DNA of 64,000 nucleotides from Chlorops oryzae (lineage: Eukaryota > Arthropoda > Insecta > Diptera > Chloropidae). Made by a program: the position numbers and the translations under genes. Below are positions 12,271-23,353 of this stretch, piece by piece. The notes under the pieces are model-generated. The model did not search any database. It saw only the letters and a list, made by a program, of their open reading frames with translations, and was not told the DNA's origin. Each line of letters begins with the position of its first letter. The stretch's first letter is position 1. The DNA lies in the NCBI GenBank assembly GCA_020466095.1, contig CM035807.1:78490595-78554594 (forward strand), read 5' to 3'.

Positions 12271-14847
12271 TTCCAAGATGCTGGTAATATTTGGAGGTAC
12301 TTGGTTTTTATTGGCTGGAATAAAAGAAAATGAGGAATTCACTTTCGCACCTAATTAAAAATGCTACTAAACGAAGTGTCGTTATAGCCTTTTTTTGGGT
12401 AGAGATAACTAGAAAAAAAAACACTTGTGTAAATACGTACACAAGTGACATGCTAAAGAGCGCACTACACGAGCTGGTTACAAATTTTTATGTAGGGAGT
12501 AAGGAAAAATATCTGCTCTACACTCAATCCAACAATCTTGATAGATTTTTTACTTCTTAAGTAGAGATTTTTACCAAGTAACTTGAATTCATAATGAAAT
12601 TTTTAAGGGATCTTCCAATGGGTTCAGAGTGTGCATATAAGGAATTTGTTCGATGTCCGATGACTGGAACCTGAGCTATGTCATCCTCGCCTATACAAAA
12701 TGTTTGGTAGTGTTTTGCAATGTCAAAATTGAGAGCCGAACACGCTCTATCATACGATACTTCTGTAGTGTATACAGCCTCTATACATTACACTCTACTC
12801 TCTACCTAAAAAACTCTATAGTTGGCAACTGCCTTAAATGAGTTTTATAGGATTACAAAGAAAGTGAACTCATTTGCCTTATTCCTGCTCCTTTTGATTT
12901 TCAATAAAATCAAAGGCTGTCAGGCAAAACTATCAAGGCCGCCAAACTCTGTTGTAAGGAATAGCGTCCAAAAGTAGTCAAAAACCTGCCATTCGGCTTT
13001 TGTATTAAACTCATCAAATACCTATAGGAATCTTTATCCTCGCTAGGCAGTCGGTATCGCGAAGTTTTTTTATTGCGCCAGTCAACGGAAGCCTTTTTCC
13101 GGGGTTGGCCCCTGAAGAATTTCTGGGACCCCTTGGAAAAACATCTGACGTACCTAAACAATCAGAGTTCGATATTTTGTGGATTCAAGGAGGATCTCAC
13201 TCCTCTCTGTAGGGCTGTCGAGGATCAATGACGCCGCAAGAGTCTTTTTTATTGAAAAGTATCTTAAAAATTGATTAAAGTTAACGACCCTGCAGTAATG
13301 AGCCGGTCAATTTTTTAAGAAAGGACTGGCCTTTGACCGGTCCAAATCCTACCGGTTATATTAAGGCAGTTCGCTCCATCGTATTCGGCTAGCCGGCGGT
13401 CGGTAATAAACGGGTTGGTTTAATGGACCTACGGTCGGCCGTTTTGCGGACAAGTCCCTCTCCAATGACAGGCCCATGTTTAAAAGGTCAGTTGAATACA
13501 TTAGAAGTGGAATTATGAGGGGACTAGTACTGATAACATGCAGGACTGACCGAAGGCTACACTTGGCTCAGTCCATATAACAGCAGGGGAAACACTCTTG
13601 TGTTCAAAATTTTTAGAAGAGCTTGTTAAAGTACATATGTCTGCCAAGTACCCCAAGATAGTTACCTCAAGACCCCCTTACTTTTCAATTAATAGGAACG
13701 TTTAGGCGAAATTGCTCTACTAAAAAAAAAAAAAAATGTTCGATGGCAACAAAGAACTTAAAGATCTTCTAAAAATGAAATTTTTTTCCCCTTGACGACT
13801 TCAAAATAGATAGAAGGTGGTCTGGAGTGAGCTTTGGCAGTTGTTTCTTAAAACTATTACCCAACGACGTCGCAGCAAGTGCAAACAAATGAATTTATTT
13901 GTGCTTTCAAATTCGATATCGTAATTTCATGTTCCTTTGATAGACGAACGCGATCTGGATGATGTCAATAGGAAACAGAAACGTGTCGTAGAATTTCATC
14001 CCTTCCCCAGTCCCCTGTCACCCTTCACCAGTCACCGTATGGCTTGGCATTGTTGTATTGTCGCCTTCGAAAGCCACGCCAGCGCATTTGTGGCTCTCAG
14101 CGCAAGTGCCGCATACGCACACAATGCGGCTCTAATACAACATTTCATGCTCCTGGCGATGATAACACGGCCGGCATTGAAAATAATTGAAATTCGAATT
14201 ATTATTTGCGTTTGGAGCAAATGAAAAAGAACAAAAAAAAAAAAAAAAAAAAAAAAACAACCAAGGAATATCGTACACAACCCCAATTCGATTCACGCTC
14301 TGAGTTTCTTCGACGGCGGAGAGAAAAATTTCCCACTTTTCAAACGGAATTTCTTTCGTCTCTTATTTGCTCAGCAACACGAAATTAAATAAGCCGATCG
14401 TCGGACCGTCACAATATCGATATCGGAGTCCATTGTTAGTGTGGGTAACGAAAATTGAGCGCGGTTCTGTGTTTTTCTTCTTTTTTCTTTTCGTGTATTT
14501 GTATTGGAAAAACCGGGTATCCCAGTGTGTTGGGCGTCCGCTATCAGCGTCAATACGACACGACACGAAGTCGTTGTATCGCTGTGGGCCATATCTCGAC
14601 ATGAAAAACCGATGGAACTATTGACGATGGGTACCCTAGGTTCTTGTTCCAAATTTCATTTTTCAAAAAAATATGTTCCCTCTTTGCTTTTCTTTTTTTT
14701 CTCTTTTGTTTATTTAAAATTTTGTGTTTTTTGTATTTTATTTTTATTTATTTTTTTCTTTTCAACCAAGGAGACTTTTTTTCGCTCGGCTCGATCACTC
14801 GCTCGCCGGTAGAGCGCTTTGGCCACATCGCCAATATTTTCGGTCGT

Positions 14848-14873
14848 TCAGTTACGTTTCAAAAGCGCGACAG
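14848..14873 (+). promoter_or_regulatory. Candidate core promoter (Inr) and leader exon end, possibly of the galectin gene
   Basis: TCAGTT at 14848-14853 fits the insect initiator, with the A at 14850 as +1. It lies in a locally GC-richer, non-repetitive stretch. A donor-like CAG|GTGAAT follows at 14873/14874. A non-coding first exon here, spliced to the galectin coding exon at 19 kb, would explain why the galectin has little leader sequence. This is inference from motifs; no transcript evidence is available. Confidence 0.25.
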
Positions 14874-15579
14874 GTGAATACAATTTGGTGAGACGTGGCG
14901 GTGTTTAACCGAAATGTGTGACGGCTTAAAGCTGATAATAAGTCGAACCAAAAAAAAAAAAAAAAAAATTCAAGTCAAAAGAGTAGGGTGGTCGAAATAA
15001 AAAGCTTGGAGCCGAAAATCGATTAAATTGTTATCAATTAAGCTCTAACATTTTTAAGTAGCAAATTACTTGAGCCAAGTGAATATAAACTGTTGGTCTT
15101 TTGTGACAATTGAAAGAGTTTGTTCGTTTGGCTTAAGTTATTTTCAAGCTTAAATTAACAACGTTTAGAGCTTTTCAAAAAGTGACTGAGTAAGTTGAAA
15201 GTGGTATGGGACAATCGTGTTTAAGATCATTCCAACACTTATCTATCACTAAACACTCTTGGTCTATTTCAGGAAAATTTTTCCTTCAACCGTTGCGGGG
15301 TGTTTATTCCAATGCTCCTGATTCGTAAATCCGCCTTTATAGTTTCGTAATAAATATTTTCTCATTCCTATACTTCTATGATTGAACAGTGAATATTGTC
15401 GCTTCCTTAACCCTTTCCTGTATAATGTTTTAAAAAAGTGGAAAAAAATAACATTTTTTTTCCCAGTAAACGGTTCTATCAGGGCTTCAAAAATAATTCT
15501 TCTTCTTATTCTTAACCCTTGTTTACCTCCTTTCGGAGTGGCTCAGGCTTCTCCTGAGATGTGGGTAGGTTACGTTACG

Positions 15580-15798
15580 TTAGTGTGGCTGCCACCAATT
15601 GTGACACACTTAGGCCTCACATGGGCCCGTTGTGATACCACGAATAATGGGAAAACAAAGAAAAACAGTGGCGTAGTTGGTCGTGGATGTTTGTGTCGGT
15701 TTTCTGATCCTGATTTTCTTTGATCTCCCATTATTCGTGGTATAACAACGGGCCCATGTGAGGCCTAAGTGTGTCACGATTGGTGGCAGCCGCACTAA
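15580..15798. repeat. Foldback inverted repeat, about 70-bp arms
   Basis: The left arm from TAGTGTGGCTGCCACC through GATACCACGAATAATGGGA is matched in reverse complement by TCCCATTATTCGTGGTAT through GGTGGCAGCCGCACTA, with few mismatches and a loop of roughly 80 bases. It is probably part of a dispersed fly repeat. Confidence 0.8.
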
Positions 15799-17343
15799 AC
15801 AATCAACCATGGCAGATTTCCAATAGCGAGGGAACTCCTGAAAATATTCTACATATGAAAACATATCGAATCGGTTGCAATAAAAAAGGCGGTTGATTGG
15901 AAATGGTTTCATCGACTTACGTTTATTGAATATTTTAAGGAAGTGATAGTTTAAAAGCGGCATAAGATTTCAAACAGCAGATGGGCAAAATCGAATAAAA
16001 ATCCATAAAGACAAAAAAAAAAAAATTCCTTCCTATCGAATGACCTTTTATTTTTATTTTTTATTTAATAATTAATTTCTTCTAACTAAGATAAGATAAG
16101 GACTTTAATTCTTTATAATTTATCAATCACAATCGAAAAACGAATTCTCCTTCATTGAAATTAAAAAAGCACCTACCTAATGACCAACAGACCGCCAGAA
16201 CGTCATTGCACGCTCTCGATAAGGTCTGAAAAAAAGGCGAATACTTTAAATACGTGAACACTCAATGTCTCTGAATTGTGTTATCTGGAAATTCCCGGTA
16301 GTCCGTTGGTATGATCAATTGAAAGGTTATAACCTGCAAACGATATACATACATACATATGTGTATTCCTTCGGGTATTGATAAAACCTTTCGAACATTT
16401 GAAGCACATAAGAACCTGACAAACCGCGATTTATCATACCCCAGAAAATAGATCCATTTTGTACCTTATCCGATTGGTTCAAAAAAAAACTTTATGTTTA
16501 TTTTTGAAAACATTATTTTTATGATTTTATTATAGAAGAGTGTTTTATTGACTCCATCATATATTTTTATCGTTTTAAAGCACGTAAAAATTTGATGGCG
16601 CTACCACATTTTATCGTTTCTACACGATTAATTTGGAGTCCGCTATGAAATTGTATGGCGACAATATTTGAAAGTACATGATTACTAAGATTGATTTATT
16701 TATGTATTATTTATTTGATTTAGAATAAGACTGGAATAATCGGTGACCTCATAAATGTTATAGGATTGGGACTAAATCATTGATATATCTACATGTTGGT
16801 CTATTTCTTAGAGGAGAATTTTTCAAAAATTATCTGAAAACAACGAACGGAAATTGAATTGAAATTAAAACAGAAATAATTGGTTTTTTTAGAAGGAGCT
16901 TCGAAACTCAACTGGAAATCAGCTTATTACCAGGGATTTCTTTCGGTTGTAGATATGAAGATTTAATGCTCAGATTGTTTCTTATCTCAAATATAAACTT
17001 TGCTTTATCTTTTTAACCGTTTCTTCGTGAATTTAGTCAAAAATTTTATTTCGCCCACCTTTATGACCTACAAATGGGCATTTCCAAACGGTCGCGAAAT
17101 TTAAATGAGCAATTTTAAGTCCTGAATTGAAGTATGCGGTAAATGGTAATTTTGCTTCTCAATACTTTCGTGCAGCTTATGCGGACTTTTATATTTTTCA
17201 AAGTTTCTATGCAGTCCCGAATGGCAATCAGCTATATACGGACGCGACAAAAAGTATATTTTTTCTGGAAATGCCCTTATATAAATGATGAAATATTTTT
17301 CTTTTTAGTCCTTCAAAATGTTCTTAGAAGACTACTCAATCAT

Positions 17344-17489
17344 CAGGGGCGGGCGGATCAAGACAATTTGCCGCCATAGGCAGTTGCAATTTTGCCCAAT
17401 TTTCGCCTTTTCTGTTATGGAAACATTGACGGTCAGAATTTGCGGCCCCTGAAAATGCCTATGTTGCCTATTCGGTAAATCCGCCACTG
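17344..17489. mobile_element. hAT-type MITE (146 bp) with perfect 8-bp target duplication
   Basis: Left terminus CAGGGGCGGGCGGATC; right terminus, reversed, CAGTGGCGGATTTACC. Flanking duplications are TCAATCAT at 17336-17343 and TCAATCAT at 17490-17497, eight of eight. CAGTGGCGGA ends with 8-base duplications are typical of hAT elements. Confidence 0.85.
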
Positions 17490-19168
17490 TCAATCATATT
17501 TGAGGAGAGCACGGTATTGTTTTTATCAAAAGGAGTAATGTAATTGTGTTCCCTACCATTTCAATCCATTAACTCTCATTATTGGGAGGAAAAGCCTAAC
17601 AGACAAGGGCGTAATACAAGCTATGATAAAGGGGGACCTATTTTTTCTCAATTCAAAATATATGTAAGTCGATTTAGAGTCTACATTTTTGACTTATGGC
17701 TAGAATTTCAAGTTAATTACCCCATAAAAGATGGGCGGGAGGTTCCATGGCCCCATCCGGCCCCGTCAAATACGCCTTTGATCTCAGAATTTATTAAAAA
17801 ATTATATGTATGTTGAGAGTGGGTTAATATGAATGAAGAGAGTTCGCAATAACAACGAAAGAAAGAAAAAAAATGAAATATTAAAGAATCGGAAACAGGA
17901 AATAGTAACGGAAATTCGAAGAAATTATGAAAACTGCACAACAACAGAAGGATAAAGGGAAAAGTTGAAGAATGAAGACTTGAAAGGACTGCAATGAAAT
18001 AAACGATTGTTACAAGGTTAATTGAGCTCGAATAAATCAAATTGTTTGAGTAATATTTTGCGATATTTCTGTACGTTTTTTCGATTATCCTCCTTGTGAG
18101 GCTTCAGGACATTGCCCCAATTACATATAAAGAGAATAGACAAAATAACTAGAATAAATAAATTCTCAAAATATGCAGGCGTGAGAATAAATTGAGTTTA
18201 ACTTCAAAAAAAAAAAAAAAACCTCCTAGAATAAAAAAATCAGGAGAGGAAAATCCCATTCGAGGAATTTTTTTATTTTATTTTTTCACTTAAGACCTGC
18301 ACGTGTATGACTTTCGAGCACGAGTTTCCCAAAGTGTAGGCGGGGCATGCGGAAACTTTAGTCAGGAAATCAATTTTTCTGCTTTAACTTTTTGTATTAT
18401 GGCGTTTATTTTATTTTATTTTCCTTTCTCAACTGAATCACGCAATAGTTGAGCAACATTGGCAACATGAGCTGGAATTTATGCATGAATCTACAAGAAC
18501 AATAAGCGAAGAGGTTCTTATGCCCATCGAAAAAAAGTTTGAAAGAGTTGACAGTTATGGGTTGGCAATGGCAGCAATTGGAAAAGATTAGAACGGGCTT
18601 TATATTAACATGAAAACATGACAACGATTTACAAGTGTGGGTCTGTGAGACACTTAAAGTACCCTACATTTCAATGGCACGCGAAATTCTCTATGTCCTC
18701 GCTTACTCGAATCAATTACAGTCTTAATTTTACATTTAAAAAGTAATTTTTTTTTTTTTATTTCCCCATTCTTTTTTATGAAAAAGGACATTTCAGATGG
18801 CCCTTTAACTTCCTCAGTATTCTTTCAGAAGAATGAAATATATTTTTTAATTCGTTTCTCCTTCGCTGTCGTTCAATCGAAACTCCTTTTATAAGGTATT
18901 ATATCTCGGAGATCTAGAAATATACTTGCGAAAAAAAATCCCACCCAATGCAATGTAAGCTGAAATTTCTTTGAACACAAAAAAGCACAAGACAATCAAT
19001 TGAGGTACATATGTAAGTCACCACATTTTCTGCAGTCGTAGTAGAGTTAAGATATCCGTTAAAAAGGCATAAAACTTGCAAAAAAAACCAAAAAAATCCT
19101 TTTGAAGTAAATAATTCGAAATTCGCGTGGAAAGCATAAATCAGTTGTATTGCGAACGTGAAGACGAA

Positions 19169-22100
19169 ATGAACACTTGGAAAGGAAAAGTCCTTACAGA
19201 CGTGCCATTCGGGCATGTGCTCATTGTGAGTGGGAAAGCCAAGCCCAATCCGAATAAGTAAGATGTTCCATCCGACTACTCATTCATCTTTGAAGGGTTT
19301 TCTTTCATTTTGAATTTTAACTTTCAATTAGAATATCCTTGGAACTCACCGACAACATAAATAAGCAAAATGAAAGTGAAACCGTTTTTCTTAAAATCGA
19401 AACGAATTTTCGTGAAAATCAAATCATACGCAGCATGTTCCTGCCAGGAGAGGGCTGGCAACAGGAGGAGATCTCGAAAGAATTGGCGAAGTGAAGGTCC
19501 AAAGAATCCACTCGAACCAGGTTTTATCTTACTATGATTTTCTCCATTTTTCCTCCCCCCATAATCCTTATTTCCCTCGCTGTTCGCATGTCAAACAAAC
19601 CAAAAAAAAAAAAAGGCCAATCATTTAATTTCCGTATTGCCGTACTGCAGCGCAGTTTTGAGATTTACGTGAACGACGGCCTCTACGGCACATTCGAATT
19701 CGTCAAATTTCCGAAGCAAATCAGTTTTGTTCTAGTTTCTGGAGATTTTGAGAAAATCAATCAATTCCATCATCGTATGCTATTTCCATTGGTATTTCCA
19801 CGCAGTCTTTTGTGTTCCGAGAAGATTGCCTTCCAAAGCGATGTGCCCAAGAAATATGAAATCGGTGAGTTGGAAAAAAAAGAAGAAAGAGAAGAAACAA
19901 GGATTCTCGACGAGGTAAGATTTCTCAGAAGGACTCATTTAATTCCCCTGTCGTTTAGGGACCGTCGTCGCAATGGAATGCATCGCCAAAGGACCACCTC
20001 AGACCGAGTTCTCGATATGCTTTCAGTGCAACGACTCTGGACGTATTCTGATGAAATTTCATGCAAATTTTGAACGTACAACCGTTACACGATCGTATCA
20101 ACGCGATGACAGCAGGTATGTATATTTAATAAAACTCCTTTTAATTTTTTTTACCATCCATACATACCACATCAGGTCCTAGCTTGGTTTATTAATTTTA
20201 TTTAAGAAAAAAAAAAAAAAAAAAAATGAAGAAAAATTTAAAGATCCCTGTAGCAAGCAGTAGGTAAATTTTCCAAAAAGAACTAGTACATCTACTAGAA
20301 CTATTATAACTAGTGAAGCTTTTGGTGAAACTTCCACCGTATTTATACCATATTTCTTTCAATGGTTTTTGCTTGAAATATTTTTCTTAAAATTTAATTT
20401 ACACACAAAATATTCTTACAAGCAAACTATGAAGGATTTCATCTTCATTTGCCTTGTAGCGTGTGCAACTAAAATTTTCATATCAAAATTCGGGCTTTTT
20501 TTGTCAATAATTTTAATTTTAATTTTTTTTATTTATCATTACACATAGCAATTTTTAGGCAATCAAAAAAAAAAACATTTTTCACATTTGTCGAAAAATC
20601 AGAAAAATGTTTTTTTCTGATTGCCTAAAAATTACTATGTGTAATGATAAAAAAAATTAAAATTAAAATTATTGACAAAAAAAGCCCGAATTTTGATATG
20701 AAAATAAAATGTTTTCTATTATTTCGCTAGTCAAAATGTAAAGAATTTTAATCATTGGCTTTTTTGAGCGCATTTTAAGCTTTTATACCTGATAAGAGTG
20801 AATAAAAAGGTAGAAATATCCTATAGGAAAAAACAAAACACCCCAAGAAGTAGTAGTTTTTTCTACGAAATCACTAGTATTTAACTAGTGCAAAGGTATC
20901 CAATTGCCGCCAAACTAACTAGTACTTTACTGGTGCAAACTGCACTAGTGCTTTTCTATACTGTTCTATACTATTCTGTTTTAATGCTGATTTTCTACAG
21001 AATTTTATATAGAGAGGGGTATAGAAAAGAAATAGTACGGGTGGCTTTTGCACTAGTAAAGAACTAGTAAATCACTAGTTGTACTTGCTGCAGGGTACAT
21101 ATACAAAAATGAGATCACCTATATGCACTTACATTTTTGTAATTCTATCAAAAAGATACTTCTTGATTTTGATTTTTAATACAGGTAATTTTTTACGAAT
21201 GTAACGGAAAAAAATAACGAAAAATAACATTAATTTAAATTGTTCGGATCAATATTTAATTTTACATGTCCTTTCTTTCGTCGACCCTTAGTTCGTACTT
21301 CATTCTTAACTGTCGTTATCTACAATTTAAGAGGACAATAAAGGAAATTTGCAAGACAGATATCGGGATCTATATGTTTTAAATTTCTGAGATCCCCAAA
21401 CCAAAATCATTATCTATTTGTTTTTAAATTGTATTGAAATATTTCAACAGGCTTCCATATATTAGATTACGTAAATTTCTAAAAGACATAAAACAAAAAA
21501 TTTGAGCCCCTCTTGGCACCGATAAATACGGGCTTATTGAATTGTGAAGTAAAAGGCGAATGAAGCTTCAAATTCTATATATCTATGCAATTCAATTCAG
21601 GAAAAATGATTTAAATGACGCCCACTTGCACGCCAAAATATAGAAATTACCATTCCATAAAAGGGTAGAAAACTTAAAATTGAACATGGTTACCAAAGAA
21701 TAAAGTTTAGAAAAATTGTTTTTGACCCCAACTCCACGCCCACAAATGAAGAATTTTTCGTAACTTTCGAAGTAAAAGCAGTAGAAGCTTGAAAATTCGC
21801 AACATGGGTTCACAAGGCGAATGAAAGTTAGGGAAATAATTTATGTTTGCCCTCACTGCACGCCACAAATTAGAGAAGCAAAACATAGTGCGCTCATAAT
21901 GTCGGGACGCTGGGTATTTCAAAGTCAGGGCTTGACCGACTTTAGCTTTCTTACTTGTTTAAAATTCGTTTGGTATATTTTTTTTACCAGAAAGTGACGC
22001 AAAATCAAAAATACACTAAAAAAGTTACTTAATTTTAATTTAATGTTTTTGGATCCCTTGTTTTATTAACTATCAGTGGCCATTTGTTTCATGTGTCTAT

Positions 22101-22629
22101 CTTAGTTAGTTTTTGAGATATTAAATTTTTAGAAACATGTGTTTTAGGCATACAATTTTGAAAGAGGACTAACTAAAAAGGGGGTTTTCAAGGACAGTGA
22201 GCAATAAGAACCTAAAAATCGGTTTCTACAATGTTTCTAGGTAGTACTTATCCAAAACTTTAAAATTCATATCAGTCGGCTACACCCTTTATTTTTTATA
22301 ATTTTTTTATATATATTTTTAAGTCCAGGCTTTTAATAAATTATTTAAATCTCCCCTGCAGTTTCTCACCCAACGACGAAGAAACCGAAGGAGAATTTCC
22401 CTTTGTGCGTGGTAAACTGTTTAAGATCGCTTTTGGAATTGGTGATAAGGCATTTATCATAGCCGTAAATGGACAATACTTCACCTACTATAACTATCCC
22501 TATCGCTCATTTTCAATATCCACACTAAAATGCTTTACAAACGATGTTGGAGACTTTGCCGTAAGGAATTTGGAATATCACTCCGATTCGCCATTGTTGA
22601 GTCGAGTAGAGAAATTTTCGATAATTTAA
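19169..22629 (+). CDS. Tandem-repeat galectin (two CRDs), frameshifted in this assembly
   Basis: Exons are 19169-19257, 19332-19520, 19616-19864, 19959-20115 and 22362-22629, with matching splice phases (2, 1, 1, 2). The ATG at 19169 is the first after an in-frame TAA at 19112. CRD1 runs from VPFGHVLIVSGKAKPNP through FLPGEGWQQEE and EGPKNPLEPGQSFNFRIAV to FEIYVNDGLYGTFEF. CRD2 includes FHANFERTTVTRSYQ and IAVNGQYFTYYNYP and ends LEYHSDSPLL. Galectins bind beta-galactosides and lack signal peptides; none is seen here. Exon 2 begins in the correct frame but switches by one base near 19477-19480; read as is, a TGA at 19492 truncates the protein. Downstream exons, including all of CRD2, stay open, so this is either a sequencing error or a recent lesion. 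Corrected length would be about 316 aa. Sugar-binding residues are only partly kept in both CRDs. Confidence 0.85.
20246..21095. mobile_element. Unclassified non-autonomous element in galectin intron 4 (CCCTGYAGCAAG ends, ACTAGT-rich)
   Basis: The left end CCCTGTAGCAAGCAGTA and the reversed right end CCCTGCAGCAAGTACAAC are inverted repeats. Both subterminal regions are rich in ACTAGT motifs, as is 5850-5880 in the coiled-coil gene intron, so the family is dispersed. A separate long palindrome (20474-20705) sits inside. No coding capacity. I could not define a target-site duplication. Confidence 0.6.
20474..20705. repeat. Long near-perfect hairpin, about 105-bp arms and 20-nt loop
   Basis: The left arm begins ATTTTCATATCAAAATTCGG and the right arm ends with its exact complement. 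The arms pair almost throughout, with small indels only in the A/T run, around a loop near CACATTTGTCGAAAAATCAG. Transcribed as part of galectin intron 4, it would form a long double-stranded RNA. Confidence 0.9.
21520..21950. repeat. Degenerate copy of the CCGT/127-bp repeat family
   Basis: AAGTAAAAG.CG, GAAGCTTCAAATTC and CCACGCCCACAAATGAAGA recur, matching the 5225-5800 units in the same orientation but with more mutations and deletions. It lies in galectin intron 4. Confidence 0.6.
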
Positions 22630-23039
22630 TAAGTATTTTGAAATGTTAAAATAAGTAAATAAATACTATTTTGTTGTCTAAGTTAATTCAATTATCGTGA
22701 CAAAAAACACAAAAATTATTGTCACTAAAAAAGTTTGAGTTTCCTTCAATATCTTATGATCTAGAACAGGCATCGGCGCGCTTGGAAAAATTTTCACACG
22801 TATTGCTTGCACTCTTGGTATTTTTGCTTCGCTTTTTTGTCAGTTACTCTCGAACTGTTGTCGAAGCAACACCGCGTGCGCATCACGTTGAAATAGAGAA
22901 CACACAACAAAGCTTTTTTTAGTGCATTTCCATGCTTCTCTCACACATACATACACTCTAGCTCAAATTTTGCCAATGACTGATCTAGATCCTAGAAGGT
23001 TAGAAAACTAAACGTAAGTACTTGGAAGGTTTTCCAATA

Positions 23040-23196
23040 CAGTCGAAACTCTCTATGACGAGTTTCTCTCAACAAAAAATCTTCTGAAGGCCCTTCTTTC
23101 GCTTCATTTTTAGAACCTTTTTTCTCCTTATAATGACTTTCTCGTCTACGAATTTTTTTCCGGTCCATTGGAATTCATTACAGAGAGTGTCGACTG
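23040..23196. mobile_element. pogo/Tigger-like MITE, 157 bp
   Basis: The left end CAGTCGAAACTCTCTATGACG and the reversed right end CAGTCGACACTCTCTGTAATG form inverted repeats of about 17 matching bases. The left flank is TA as expected; the right flank is TC, so one base of the duplication would have mutated. Confidence 0.6.
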
Positions 23197-23353
23197 TCTA
23201 CATAATTCTAAAACCCTCCCTAGGTGCGAGACATGCCATGCTATGCCAGGCTACTGCCACTCAAAGCAAACAAATTGTGAAATTGAAACCAAAGAATCGT
23301 TAAAAAGTGTTAACAATGTACATAAATATTAAATTTAGTTTTTCGCTTTTGCG

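Larger units (their letters stand above)
7102..14847. other. Gene-poor region between the coiled-coil gene and the candidate galectin promoter
   Basis: No exon chain with splice-compatible frames was found. It contains a possible pogo-like relic (7785-7990), a dispersed repeat found twice in opposite orientation (about 8924-9010 and 12160-12270), a long (GA)n tract and a hAT-type MITE (11123-11732). The longest open frame, across 9608-10285 on the minus strand, is caused by the (GA)n tract. The rest is AT-rich DNA in which I see nothing. Confidence 0.6.
14874..19168 (+). other. Non-coding stretch upstream of the galectin (putative first intron)
   Basis: No supported exon. It contains a 15580-15798 foldback repeat and a hAT-type MITE at 17344-17489. 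The remainder is AT-rich with A and T runs. Open frames here are short, without recognisable domains or consistent splice sites. Confidence 0.5.
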
